Source of the DNA: Heliocidaris erythrogramma
Taxonomy: Eukaryota; Echinodermata; Echinoidea; Camarodonta; Echinometridae
Assembly (NCBI GenBank): GCA_025617745.1
Contig: CM046853.1
Location: 10,928,974-10,992,973 of the forward strand
Length of the DNA: 64,000 nucleotides
Direction: 5' to 3'
The notes beneath the pieces were generated by a model. That model was not told where the DNA came from and made no database searches. It was given only the letters and a program-made list of their open reading frames with translations. This document shows, piece after piece, positions 13,001 through 22,279 of this stretch; within the stretch, counting starts at the first letter, position 1, and every line of letters begins with the position of its first letter. The position numbers were made by a program, and so were the translations under genes.

Positions 13001-16000
13001 GAACTCGAGTTCAAATTCGACTAAAGTCGAGTTCAGTCTCTGTGTAAACGGGGTCAAAGATAATAGTGTTGAATATACTAATACCGTCCATGCCACCCGT
13101 GAACAACAGTATTTTCGTTCTTTATGAGACAACTACTAAACATTAGGTGATCATTCTGTACCAATGTTATAGAACTACTAGGTTCCCAATTTCTTGATGG
13201 CATTCTTCTCACTATTATCTACATCTGTTGAAATAGATTGTTTTATTGTTTCGTAAAGGGTAATAACTCCTACAGCTGGGATGACACCTGGCCAGTGGTC
13301 TACACCCGTTGGGCTTCGGGACAACCTTCCCTTGGAGACGATGAGAAGTGTGTGGTAGTCAATTCTGGTATTCAGAACACTGGTACTTGGGATGATGTCC
13401 CCTGCGGTAGCCAATATGGCGCCATATGCAAGTTAAATCAAGGTAAGGTGTTCTCCATGGTATCATTATGTGAGTCTGGAAAGGGCCATTGTGTTGGGAT
13501 GGTTGTAGAGCTCTATAGCCACATTATTGCACTGGTGTCTATTTCTTATACCAGTCGAGTTTCTAATTTCATTCCTTGGATACTGAAGCCAAACCGGATA
13601 GCCAGTAAAAGTAACCACTTTTAAACTACTAGGTTTAATTTGTAAACAAATCTTTCGGCATATTACTCCCAGTGTTAAAGATCGTATGCTCGATCTGTAA
13701 TGAAAAACACAAGTCAGAAAAAATTGGAACCAGCGGGATTCGAACCTGTCATCTACTGCTTGCCGGGCAGTAGGGAGTAATATGCCGAAAGATTTGTTTA
13801 CAAATTTAAAAAAAAAAAATTCCTCCCCAGTCAAGCTTCTTCGTTTACTAGGTTTAAGTTTTTAGATGACTGAAAATTATCAGCAGTTGTGCACGCAGAG
13901 TTGTCACGCAGAGATGGATTGTTCTGAAAGTTGTATTATTCAGTCTTGCGTTCTTACGAACGTGTTGTGATTCATATATTTTGGCGCCCCATCTGCGAAA
14001 CCCTTCAATTTTCATTTGTCTTGATGACTAGGTGGTATCCCACCCCAACAGCCTACCCTCTCCCCAGAGGATTGCCCTGGTAGTGACTGGTCCGTCCACG
14101 GCAGCGCCTGCTACAAAGCCTATCTTGAAGAGGAGTTCATCGTACCTTGGTCTGCAGCCCTCTACGTCTGTAAGGAGAATCGGGCCAGCCTTGCTAGTAT
14201 TCATAGTGATAGAGAGAGGGATTTTGTTGTATCTCTCACTCAGGGTGATATCTATAGTGTGTGGATTGGATTGAACAATATCGATAGCTTCGGTAAGAAT
14301 AATTCACAATACACAATGTATTATACTTTATTGGTAGAAGTTTTCTATAAAAGATGCATGTGCATTCATGAGCCTTCTCGGGTGGATACATCTTTTGTTC
14401 AGGCCTACAACGTTGATTTTTTTTCCTTTCAAAGCAATGAGTAAAATGATCTACTCAGAAAATTATAATTTAGATTATTTTACCTCCAAATTTCTACGAA
14501 CCTTCACTCTTCCAACATACATTCCGTATGCGCCTTGTCAGGAATTATTACAGTCACCTCGATCTTAAATGTAACTACAGTCTCCCAAGACAGTGTATTT
14601 TGTATATTATAATTATTATTATTTTGATTATGATTATTATTATTATAATTATTATTATGATTATGATTATGATTATTATTATTATTATTATTATTATTAT
14701 TTTATTATTATTACTATTATTATTATTATTATTATCATCATCATCATTATTATTATTATTCTTATTCTTATTCTTATTCTTATTATTATTATTATTGTTA
14801 TTATTATTATAAATATTTTTATTATTATCATCATCATGATTATTATTTACATCATTACGATTATCATGATTATTATTATCATTAGTTTAAATAGAAGTGG
14901 TACTAGTAGTATTACTATAGTAGTAGTAATAGTAGTAGTAGTAGTAGTAGTAGTAGAAGTAGTAGTGGTAGTAGTAGTAATAGTAGTATAATAGTACTGT
15001 AGTATCATCATCATTATCTTTGACATCATTGAAATTTGTTTCATTACTTGCTCTGTCCTTTCGCTCCTACAGGTTTTATTTGGGAGGATGAGAGTCCCTA
15101 TGAGTACCTCTCATGGGCCCCAGGGGAACCAAGTGGTACCAATGGGGACCAGCAAGATGAAGAATGCACCCAGATGTACACCAGTGGTGGCCATGTGGGA
15201 CAGTGGAATGACCTCTACTGCCTAGAAAAATGGCCCTTCGTCTGCAAGTACACCACAGGTATTCACGACTGAAACATCATGACTCATTCCAAAAGTGAAA
15301 AATGAAATTTTTGCAATGTTCCAATATTGGTTTATAATTCTTCATTTTGTTGTATATTACGTTATAACGACAGTGACTACAAATTGTTTTAGTAAATGTC
15401 CTATTTGTGGAAATTTGTCAGCTAAAATTACATTTATACACTTCGAAACTTGACCAGTATTTTGATAACATGTCATAATTCAAAATACTATGACACACGT
15501 GCATACTGTGTAACGTATATTGTCACTTTCAGTTATGTTGTCTAATGACTGAATTAATACGATTTTTTTGTTCTTTTTTTTTGGGGGGGTCTGTAGATCA
15601 CTCTTGACATGTAAGACTGGTATACACATATTGATAGAGATTAAAATTTATAATATTGGACTTCATGATTACATCAGTCAATGAAAAGCCTGCTCTTGTA
15701 AGTCATTCGTCTACAGATTTTTATTATGTGCAAAGCAGCACATTGTGTCCTGTGTAACAGACAAAAATGTATCTTGTAATACTTAATTATTTATTGCTCT
15801 ATGTGGTGAGATAAAGGTTTTCTACATGGTTTTGCTCGTACAGGAAGTCCCGTATACCATACGACACCACCAAGTGAGCCCAAACCAGTAGGTAAGCATA
15901 TCAAACTTTCTTGCAGTTGCTCCATAAGGATGTATGTGGAGAGTGTAAGAAATTGACCTTCTTTTCATTCTTTTTTCATATCTATGCTAGCCCAAATCAT

Positions 16001-17728
16001 TCTATAAACCTAATAGTGAAAAGATCAATGATTGCATCCCCAAAATGTGAGTCGCCGACGAGTAGCTGGTTGAACAATCTTTACCAAACTTAGATATAGA
16101 ATCTGCTCCCTGTACATGGAGTTCGTTGTTAGCGGATTAATGAGATATTGCTGTCTGAATTCGTCTTTTAAAGATATCGTTTTTCTTCAACTATGTTGCA
16201 AATGTGTTTTAAAATAATGATGGAAAGAAATCATTGTCTTCACTCATTTAAATATCCTGGCTTTGAACATTTCGAGTCCGATTTGACATGTAGAATTATA
16301 AGTGGAAGCAAGTAAGGCGCGGAGTAACCCTCTGTCACCAGGTATTGCTCCGGATAGGAAAATGCAAACGACCAAAAAAATTACTACTACAATGCAACAA
16401 TTGTTGGTTTCAAAATAACAGTAAATTATCAATTATTATTTATTACATTAATTATTTACATCAAGATCTGCAAAATGAATATATATACCTTGTATATCAA
16501 GCAGTAATTACATGAAAAGAACAAATTAAATAGTTTAAACCTTCCGTTTTACAAGAGTTAAGTTTTTAATAAACTATGAGGGTTCAGCACACTATTGGAG
16601 GGGAGTATGAGTTCGTGATTGCGTTATGATCGTCTTTAATGTGGAGATTACAGCTGCGTGGTTTAACTTCGGTGTCACTAGTTGCGATGAGTGGATTCGG
16701 GTGGTGGTTCGACGCGTCAGAGTCTTTCTGGATTACGAGATGGAGAACTGTACCAGTGGCTGGTACACGGATACCTCAACTGGCACTAGCATAGATGCGT
16801 CAATTTCTAAGGATGCTGCTGGTGCATCAAGTACAATTCCCAATGGTAGGATACATCCAGGGTAGGATACTACCATGGTAGGATGCGAGTCTATGTCTTC
16901 CTTAACTTGTTGCTGGTCCGGTCTTGACTGGTGTCGCCTCGGCGTTCTGTATTACGGCCTGATAGTCTGATTCTACAAATCAACTCTTCCCCTAAAAATG
17001 AACCTGACGAAGCATCGGGAATCCCTGGCCTCTAACACCGCTGTTGACAGACACTCTCGTCTCGGACCCTCACGGTGAACCTCTCTCAAACGGTTCCTGA
17101 TATCCTCTGCCCTTCTCTCTTTCGCTTCCTCACAAAGTCAACCTCAATCTTACACCACACCCACAATACCAACCAATCACGCTTTCACTTTTCTCTAACT
17201 TATTGTTTCCTAGCAACACTCACTGCTTGATCGCACTCCGGTGCTTGCACACAGTCCTCATGCAAGGCACGCATTGATTGCTTGCAGGTGTAAATTTCAA
17301 TGAGTATACAAATCAACAAATGGAGTAAGCAAGGAAAACATTTCAAACAATTTTATAGACAGCTCGTTAGGGTCGTGAACCTAGAATTCTCAAGAAAAAT
17401 CAAAAGAAAGAATTTCAAGTTAATTAACAAGGAGGAAATAAATATTGCCAATCTCGTGACACCCTCTAAATCCCGTCCATTGTATTCATTCATGTTAGCA
17501 GGAGGATCCTTAGGCGTTGGAGCTATCGTCGGTATATCAGTCGGAGCTGTGGCATTCATTGTCATCATCGCCGCGCTCTTCGTCATGTTACGACGTCAAA
17601 GGAGAATGGTCTCTTATTTCCGATCGGTGGCTGGTCTGGAGGTCGCTCCGGAGGAACTGTTTAATGATGAGAGTAGTCGCGATGGTCGAACGGATTCGTT
17701 TGATGATTCCATGCTGAGTGTTAACTGA
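110..17728 (+). CDS. Multi-CTLD type I membrane receptor (macrophage mannose receptor-like), 3' part
   Basis: Nineteen exons join in one open frame of 929 codons plus stop: 110-258, 712-914, 1119-1276, 3269-3324, 4080-4256, 4805-4849, 5954-6141, 6474-6544, 7609-7703, 8614-8856, 9388-9539, 9866-9971, 10495-10609, 10973-11099, 13259-13442, 14032-14292, 15073-15258, 15844-15891, 17502-17728. All have AG/GT borders and matching phases. The product has six CTLDs (the first lacking its N-terminal half), Pro/Thr-rich linkers, one transmembrane helix and a roughly 50-residue cytoplasmic tail. The layout resembles the mannose receptor/PLA2 receptor family, whose members are endocytic glycan or protein receptors at the cell surface. 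Signal peptide and any earlier domains lie left of the window. Domain boundaries mostly coincide with phase-1 introns, as expected for shuffled modules. No NPxY endocytosis motif is seen in the tail. Family is sure; ligand is unknown. Confidence 0.93.
872..4256 (+). CDS. CTLD2 of the lectin receptor, lacking the inner disulfide pair
   Basis: Built from the end of exon 712-914 plus 1119-1276, 3269-3324 and 4080-4256. It opens with SCPAGWSSYESYCYL and continues through TLASFHS, FWIGMSV, YVNWGP and WICKTPR. The two inner cysteines that normally bracket the WND region are both absent: the stretch reads WDGLVMYPG and later GWEFIDADSKRSW. The EPN/QPD position reads MPEG. The fold is probably kept, but this domain should not bind sugar in the classical way. 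Confidence 0.88.
976..998. repeat. (GA)n microsatellite
   Basis: Perfect GA run in an intron of the lectin receptor gene. Confidence 0.9.
1380..1620. repeat. AT-rich degenerate GAT/AAT-type simple repeat
   Basis: Dense gat/aat/ata triplets without a clean period. The weak frames on both strands here are products of the composition and are not called as genes. Confidence 0.7.
1621..1983 (+). repeat. Copy 1 of a three-copy ~370-bp interspersed repeat
   Basis: Shares with 28590-28985 and 54760-55140, in the same orientation, the blocks gagctttctcattcc, ggattgctcttcgaatg, ttcgggccgaacattcatgc and catgaccagaactc. All three copies have substitutions and small indels. No coding potential or clear terminal repeats are visible, so the class is unknown. 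Confidence 0.8.
1988..2250 (-). mobile_element. tRNA-derived SINE-like sequence with (TA)n tail
   Basis: On the minus strand, 2165-2235 reads like a tRNA with an A-box-like segment (GGTCTAGTAGTTATGGCG) and a B-box-like segment (GGTACGATTCC). It is followed by unrelated sequence and a (TA)n run at 1991-2040. This suggests a tRNA-derived SINE or a tRNA pseudogene; no target duplication was found. Confidence 0.45.
2680..3246 (-). pseudogene. 5'-truncated LINE reverse transcriptase C-terminal fragment in a lectin-receptor intron
   Basis: A minus-strand frame of 161 codons has the post-catalytic region typical of Jockey/CR1-group retrotransposons: WKNHIENVNK, YKTLIQPHISYGIEVWG, an ILQK-like block (LFLSQKMAMRAIT) and FMYQLLN. 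A shift at a poly-T run (near 2761-2767) interrupts it, and the homologous C-terminus goes on in another frame to about 2680. No catalytic YADD is present. The fragment ends about 22 bp before the acceptor of exon 3269-3324. Confidence 0.8.
3866..3925. repeat. (CT)n microsatellite
   Basis: CT-rich tract in the intron before exon 4080-4256. The surrounding Ser/Leu-rich frames are composition artefacts. Confidence 0.9.
4805..4849 (+). CDS. Linker exon between CTLD2 and CTLD3
   Basis: A 45-nt exon with phase-1 borders on both sides encodes a Thr/Pro-containing spacer (DTYMMTTLPDVSPGY). The acceptor is ...acaacag and the donor is T|gtaagt. It is symmetric, so it could be skipped without breaking the frame. 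Confidence 0.75.
5258..5680. repeat. Long (GATGAN)n minisatellite
   Basis: About 420 bp of gatgat/gatgac/gatgag/aaggat units in the intron between exons 4805-4849 and 5954-6141. Every reading frame stays open here because of the composition; the plus frame would encode an Asp/Glu run. Neither end of the block joins a neighbouring exon by plausible splice sites, so it is called a repeat. Confidence 0.9.
5954..8680 (+). CDS. CTLD3 of the lectin receptor
   Basis: Exons 5954-6141, 6474-6544, 7609-7703 and the start of 8614-8856. Landmarks: EKCGDNW, DTCYKF, AQLVSIHS, WTGMYS (a variant of WIGL), WSDGSPAEYFHW, EPG, SCVKLD, GGWRLEECDTQMAYVCKRT. All four core cysteines are present. EPG instead of EPN makes mannose-type binding uncertain. 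The donor of exon 6474-6544 is duplicated 40 nt downstream. Confidence 0.9.
6526..6603 (+). repeat. 40-bp tandem duplication covering an exon end and its splice donor
   Basis: The block from aaggaagagg through gtaagtcagtagtgttttc occurs twice with a period of exactly 40 bp, so the 5' splice site is present at 6545 and again at 6585. The coding frame reads CTG TAA across the first donor, so use of the second donor would add a stop codon at once. Confidence 0.93.
8174..8360. mobile_element. hAT-like MITE (CAGTGGCGGATCC family)
   Basis: Starts cagtggcggatcca and ends with the inverse tggatccgccactg. The interior is poly-T and poly-C. The flanks share gaatt (5 bp) directly at both ends, possibly a decayed 8-bp target duplication. 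It has no coding capacity and sits in an intron of the lectin receptor gene. Confidence 0.8.
8708..9971 (+). CDS. CTLD4 of the lectin receptor, with canonical EPN and WND
   Basis: Exons 8614-8856 (second half), 9388-9539 and 9866-9971. Landmarks: GFCPKNWFTWGNKCLQF, GGDLASIRD, VWIGLNDR, FSWSDGTQVFYTNWDNNEPN, EDCIVMFGS, GSWNDAEC, YRALCQIP. It has the EPN triplet and the WND motif that form the calcium-2 site in mannose/GlcNAc-type CTLDs, so it is the best candidate in this protein for calcium-dependent sugar binding. For exon 9388-9539 the donor gtgagc at 9540 was chosen over gtagtg at 9535 because only the former keeps the frame into EDC. Confidence 0.92.
10020..10145. repeat. (GA)n microsatellite
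   Basis: Interrupted GA run of about 125 bp immediately after the exon ending at 9971. Confidence 0.95.
10533..13442 (+). CDS. CTLD5 of the lectin receptor
   Basis: Exons 10495-10609, 10973-11099 and 13259-13442. Landmarks: LCGSYHHYANACYKIY, TLASINS, MYIGLTF, YSWDDTWPVVYTRW, GQPSLGDDEKC, GTWDDVPC, YGAICKL. The calcium-site triplets read QPS and WDD. The 2.16-kb intron between the second and third exons carries an 884-bp inverted-repeat transposon. Confidence 0.9.
11690..11830. repeat. Fragment of a GGCGTAGCCAG-type inverted-repeat element
   Basis: The end motif aggcgtagccag matches the terminus of the element at 59526-59688, but no matching right end is found nearby. Probably a truncated MITE. 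Confidence 0.45.
12172..13055. mobile_element. 884-bp DNA transposon/MITE with ~200-270-bp terminal inverted repeats
   Basis: The left end gaccccgtttacacagaga is the exact inverse of the right end. The arms stay inversely matched through ...cttccggtattgctaagca (12420-12438 against about 12857-12875). The left arm has two extra segments of about 42 and 22 bp that look like internal duplications of the gaactcgagttc/tcgaattcaaa motifs. Flanks share aaa on both sides. The core has no transposase. It lies in the intron between exons 10973-11099 and 13259-13442. Confidence 0.9.
13639..13845 (-). mobile_element. tRNA-like retroposon with 12-bp target duplication and foldback arms
   Basis: Direct repeats tactaggtttaa flank the element at 13627-13638 and 13846-13857. 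Inside, tttgtaaacaaatctttcgg... is mirrored by ...ccgaaagatttgtttacaaa. The minus strand contains a tRNA-like half with anticodon stem CTGC/GCAG around loop CCGGCAA and a T-arm GGTTCGAATCC. The long duplication points to LINE-mediated retroposition rather than a cut-and-paste MITE. Confidence 0.75.
14076..15258 (+). CDS. CTLD6 of the lectin receptor
   Basis: Exons 14032-14292 and 15073-15258. Landmarks: DCPGSDWSVHGSACYKAY, ASLASIHS, VWIGLNN, FIWEDESPYEYLSW, GEPSGTN, DEECTQMY, GQWNDLYC, WPFVCKYTT. The triplets are EPS plus WND, close to the mannose type. The intron holds a roughly 400-bp ATT/GTA microsatellite. Confidence 0.91.
14600..14990. repeat. ATT/TAT then GTA triplet microsatellite
   Basis: About 390 bp of att/tat units passing into a gta/gtagta block, between the two CTLD6 exons. 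The poly-Ile/Tyr/Val frames are artefacts. Confidence 0.95.
15844..17728 (+). CDS. Membrane-proximal stalk, transmembrane helix and cytoplasmic tail of the lectin receptor
   Basis: Exon 15844-15891 encodes a short Pro/Thr stalk. Exon 17502-17728 starts with a Gly-rich turn, then a hydrophobic helix (GAIVGISVGAVAFIVIIAA continuing to FVM), a stop-transfer RRQRR cluster, and an acidic Ser-rich tail ending in DDSMLSVN before TGA at 17726-17728. The orientation is type I. The tail has candidate phosphorylation serines but no clear NPxY, YxxPhi or ITAM/ITIM. Confidence 0.9.
15892..17501 (+). other. Last intron of the lectin receptor gene, including an unrecognised GC-richer block
   Basis: A 1.6-kb intron. 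About 16590-17300 is clearly richer in GC than its surroundings and includes small direct repeats (ggtaggatac). It looks inserted, but no terminal repeats, transposase or reverse-transcriptase motif could be seen. No exon was found in it. Confidence 0.5.
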
Positions 17729-18362
17729 TGTAACATGAAATATAAATCAGATAATTCATAAAGTTGTGGTACTTACAGCCGGTAAAGAAAGGTTAATGGT
17801 GTAAATCAATTATTATCTCTTCAGAGTAATACTATTCGTTTTCTAAGCAATATATGTAGTATTTCCTTCTTAATCTCCGATAGTTAAAGGCAGCAATCTT
17901 CAGTTACCCTTATAACCATTCATTGTTATTCCCCCTTCTTTCTTGTTTGAAATAACAGTTCCATAAACTAATTAGTAATTCACTTGGATAATTATATATA
18001 AAGCAGTTTCAAATTTTAAAAATCATTATTTTGTCAGGTTAACGAAAATGACAAAGTGACTGACCACGAATGAAATAATACAAAGTTTGAAGTATATTCT
18101 AAGATGATATTCAATTTTCTTCTAAAATGTTGCTGAAAGTTTGTAAATGTATCATGTACATATTTTCTGAAAGATGTATGATCACATTAACATTATTGAT
18201 TCATCAAAATCATCACCAAACATTTTATGCTAGGACATATATTATGTTAAGTGTTTCAAACTTTAGAGAAACTGTTATGCAGACCCTCGATTTTTGTATA
18301 TTTTGTTCTTGAGGTTTGAAGAATCATGTTTATGCCATGAATTCTCGTGTAAACACAGTTGC

Positions 18363-18368
18363 AATAAA
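18363..18368 (+). terminator. Candidate polyadenylation signal of the lectin receptor gene
   Basis: AATAAA about 635 nt after the stop codon, with no earlier canonical hexamer noticed in the 3' UTR. The position is plausible but not proven. Confidence 0.5.
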
Positions 18369-20009
18369 GGCCTTACTTGGAAACTTAGCAGCTTTTCGCA
18401 TAATGCAAAAGAATGCTTTCAAAGCAGTACCTCACTTCGAGTTATAACAATATAAAAGTAATATTGTCATTTTATATTTACCTCTTTTGTATTCATTACT
18501 ATTACATAATAACGAAAATGCGTACTCTGTATTAAATAATGAATTTGCTTTTAAGCATGATGAGTAAGCACTGTTATTATTAAGCGCTATCGTCAAGTCC
18601 TACAAAAGTAAGAAAATGTGCAAGAACTTCATTTTAAACTGCACATTGCGTTTGAGTCTGTCCTTCATATCTATACACAAGTATAACAAAAGATGGAGGA
18701 ATCGTTAAAGGTAATGCACATTCTTGTGAGAAAAGAAGGGGCGTATATATTTCTTTAATTTCAGCATTTTGGAAAAATTACTCGTGTAATTCATTTGTAC
18801 TTCACGGTAATAATTATATTGCGTTAAGGCGATTCGCTTACTAACTGAGGATTATCACATTGTTATTTTTTTTTCTGATCTCAGAATTTCAGTAATAATT
18901 TGACAGCTACATCAGCCGTTAATGGTTTTCCAAGTACTATGTGTTTGTTTTAAGTGGTCAATGAAATGATGAATAAATTACATTTGCTATAAAGGAAAAG
19001 TTGAATAATTTCAATGTCATTCTTCCATTGGGTCTAATAATGTTTATCATATTGTCCCCCCCCCCCCTCTCTCTCCCCCTTACTTGCTCTGTATCTCTTT
19101 CTTTATATTTCTACTTATTTTGACTATACTAGACACAGTTTTCTAACGTTTAATGGTTCCTCAGTTTCTGCGTTTTATTTTTTTTTACATTATAACATCA
19201 GATATATACAAAGACAGTATTATTTTCAATTTGATTTACACCTTTCTCGGCACATTATCCGTTGCTCTTCAACTCAAACTTGATACTTCTGAGAGATGAT
19301 CATTGGGTGATAATGGTCTCTGCATGTTTTCCACTTTAAAATGCATGATTCGCTCTCCCTTTATCCAAAATAAATTCAATTTTTTTCTACCCCGTCGATT
19401 GAGATATATTTACTATACATGTAGTATTAAACTCAAGTTTAAGTGGGGCATAAGTTAAAGACGAACCATCGATTTCTTTGAAACTCCAAGCACGATAGCT
19501 ATATATTTTCCAAACTTGGGATGACGCACTCACTAATAACCACCCTGTTATCTATCTCTTTTCCTTGTGGTACACATAGGGCCGAATTTCCCCCTTCTCC
19601 ATTTCTCCGGATTTACCCTCTATTCCAATTTGACATTTCGCTAAGGTAGTCCAGCAGTCTGTACTTTCAGACCCTTTTTTAATTTTATGAAATAATTTTC
19701 AACAGAATGAGAGAGACAGACAGACAAAGAAAGACAGATACATGTATATACTTATAGAAGCGACGGACATGAAAAGAGGCTGACAGATTGTTAAAGTTTC
19801 TTTTATAACATTTTGTGGATGATTTTACTATTCACTGCAAAATCACTTGAGATTCATACAAGAAACTTTTATGCAATGCAAATATGATTTACTTTTAAAT
19901 AATTCAATTATATGACATATGATTAGAAACCGCATTTGTTGATAAAGGAGCAAGACAAACAGATATGAGGAATTAACGCCTCTTGGATGATTTAATTATT
20001 ATTTTTTTA

Positions 20010-20180
20010 AAGAAACACACACACACACACGCACATAGGTAGATATTAATACGCCAAACATCATTCACTTTTGATGAACGGATAAAATCCACTGCTCAAT
20101 GACATGCCATGCCGGGGATCGAACCCACGATCTTTACATTTCCGGTAAAGTATTTAAACTACGGCATGGAATACGACACA
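20010..20180 (-). mobile_element. tRNA-derived SINE-like sequence with (TG)n tail
   Basis: The minus strand from about 20172 down to 20105 reads as a tRNA-like fold: CCATGCCGTAGTTTAAA, anticodon stem CTTTAC/GTAAAG, T-arm GGGTTCGATCCC and closing GGCATGG. A tail with a (TG)n run at 20014-20035 follows. Whether it is a SINE or a tRNA pseudogene is unresolved. Confidence 0.5.
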
Positions 20181-20415
20181 TCTGCAGCTTTCATTATACC
20201 ATAATAACTTATTTTATATAGTCGGTCACAATATCAGTAATTAAAAGCGGATACAGGTGCTATATGCAAGAATCCATCATCATCAGTCGTATTATTTCAT
20301 AACAGTCAAAAATAGTGTTTGATGAATAAAGACAACAATCAAAATGTTGGGCTTTCCCCCCTCTTTCTGTGGATCTTCATTGATCATGATGATTGCGAGT
20401 TTGAAGTGCAGATAT

Positions 20416-20741
20416 TAGGGACTTTTCGATTTGCACGTTCACTAGTCGACTGCTACGTGCGGTAGGTAATTCAATGGACTGCTTTGTGTTAATGGTATAC
20501 AAAGTCGGTGAAGCGAGGCACCACGCTTTGTACAAGAACGGCTCACACGTCCACTGCCTTGAGGACGACCAGGATTTCCACCCAAAACGCGTACGTCCAC
20601 AGGGCAGTGGACGAGTGAGCCGTTCTTGCACAAAGCGTGGTGCCTCGCTTCACCGACTTTGTATACCATTAACACAAAGCAGTCCATTGAATTACCGCAC
20701 GTAGCAGTCGACTAGTGAACGTGCAAATCGAAAAGTCCCTA
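20416..20741. mobile_element. 326-bp near-perfect foldback element (TAGGGACTTTTCG ends)
   Basis: The left arm from tagggacttttcgatttgca to about 20565 is mirrored almost base for base by the right arm ending at tccct-a 20741. Both strands therefore encode the same peptide (MDCFVLMVYKVGEARHHAL), which is an artefact of the palindrome. The loop is only some 30-40 bp. No 8-bp target duplication was found. Low arm divergence suggests a recent origin or gene conversion. Confidence 0.85.
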
Positions 20742-22279
20742 TTGTAGGACACACTGCGTGTTCAATGAGTAGAAGTTGGTTCTGTTTGCCCAATGATTGC
20801 CAGAGGATATTGAACTAATCTTGAAAGGAAATTATCAGCAAGTGGAAACAAGTTGAAGATTAAAAAGGTCAAGGTTTATTAACATAACATTTATTATACA
20901 ATAGGACCACTTTCCATCTTCATGGTCAGCTATTACTGTTTCTCCAAAATACAGGGGAGAGGGTTTTGGGTGTTTTTTGAGGTTTTTGGGGTTGGTTTTG
21001 GTTTGTTGTTGTTGTTTGTTTGTTTGTTTTTTTTTGGTTTTTTTTTTGTTTGTTTGTTTTTTGGGGGTGGGGTATCAGACCTACGTAACGCATATCAGTT
21101 ACAAATCATTCATTAACTCAAAGGTATTCACACATCTGGATGACGATGAGTACAAAGGTTTATTTTTAATCTTAAATGAAGGCACGTTTACTCTAGATAG
21201 GAGTTATTCTGAATTGTTTAATTAATTGATAGAAAATGAAATATGTCATAATGTTAATATTTAATGTTTAGAGATATAAATATTTTTGTTAGTATTCAAA
21301 ACGTGTGTCTATGACGTAAAATCATCGCAAGTGCTATATGGGGATCAATATATCAAAGACACGAAGAAAAGAAATACTTCCCAAGATATTAATTTGTACA
21401 TAATTACGATTTTCTTTGTGCGTTTGCCAAACAGATGTAGAAAAGAGGGGCACACTAATAATAACTCCTTTGCCTTAAACTTTCACATATATTGCCAATG
21501 CCTTTGCAAATAGGTTTTAACATAATTGAACAACTTTTAATTTTAATAAAACAAAATATTAAATACTTTATGTAGATCTATTTGTAGTGAAGTTGTCTTT
21601 ATGTAAGCATTGTTTTATTTTCTGCAAACCAAGCAAAGAAGTGGTAAAAGTTATCAACAATGATAAAGCAACACGATATTACGCTTCTTGAAGTTTCATT
21701 TTGTCTTGGAAATGGGATATTCTTTGTTCGAGTGTGCAAATAACATCGGGTAAAGTATTGATCGGCACTGATAAGAGTTACCCTGGATCGTTAGTAATCA
21801 AGAAGTAAAGGACTATATATACGTGCTTTTTCAACACTTATAATATTCAGGAAGTTATCCAATGCATATTTTACTTATTATTTGATTTATTCAGTTGAAT
21901 TCGATTCAGAAATATTTGACACAAAGAAATGTATGGATTCCATTGAAACCTGTTTAAAGCTTTAATAAACATGTAAGTGAGGTTTCCAACTCATTAAGAT
22001 GCTACCAAAGAGTCTCGGATTATACGGAACTGAATAAAGTATTCAAAAAAGAAAGTAAACCTCAATTTGATGAGGGACCTAAAATTAGAACTATTGCGCT
22101 TGTGCCAAAACAAAGGGTTTGTTTGCTTTTTCCCCTCCCTCAACAGACAATTTGAATTTGCCAAACTTTTCCTTAAAAAGTCACTTCGAGCATTATGCAT
22201 GTAATGAAAATAATATCACGTTTAGAAGGTGTGAGAACAATAGGCCTATAAATCTGGTGATCTGCAAGTAATGATCAAA

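Noticed and set aside
13725..13790. Functional tRNA gene on the minus strand
   Set aside because: The loop lacks U33, the acceptor and D arms are not intact, and it sits inside a retroposon with a target duplication.
14528..15044. Poly-Ile/Leu/Tyr/Val frames
   Set aside because: Pure ATT/GTA microsatellite translation inside a CTLD6 intron.
20442..20704. Two opposite-strand frames sharing the peptide MDCFVLMVYKVGEARHHAL
   Set aside because: Identity of the two peptides is the direct result of the hairpin element, not of a gene pair.
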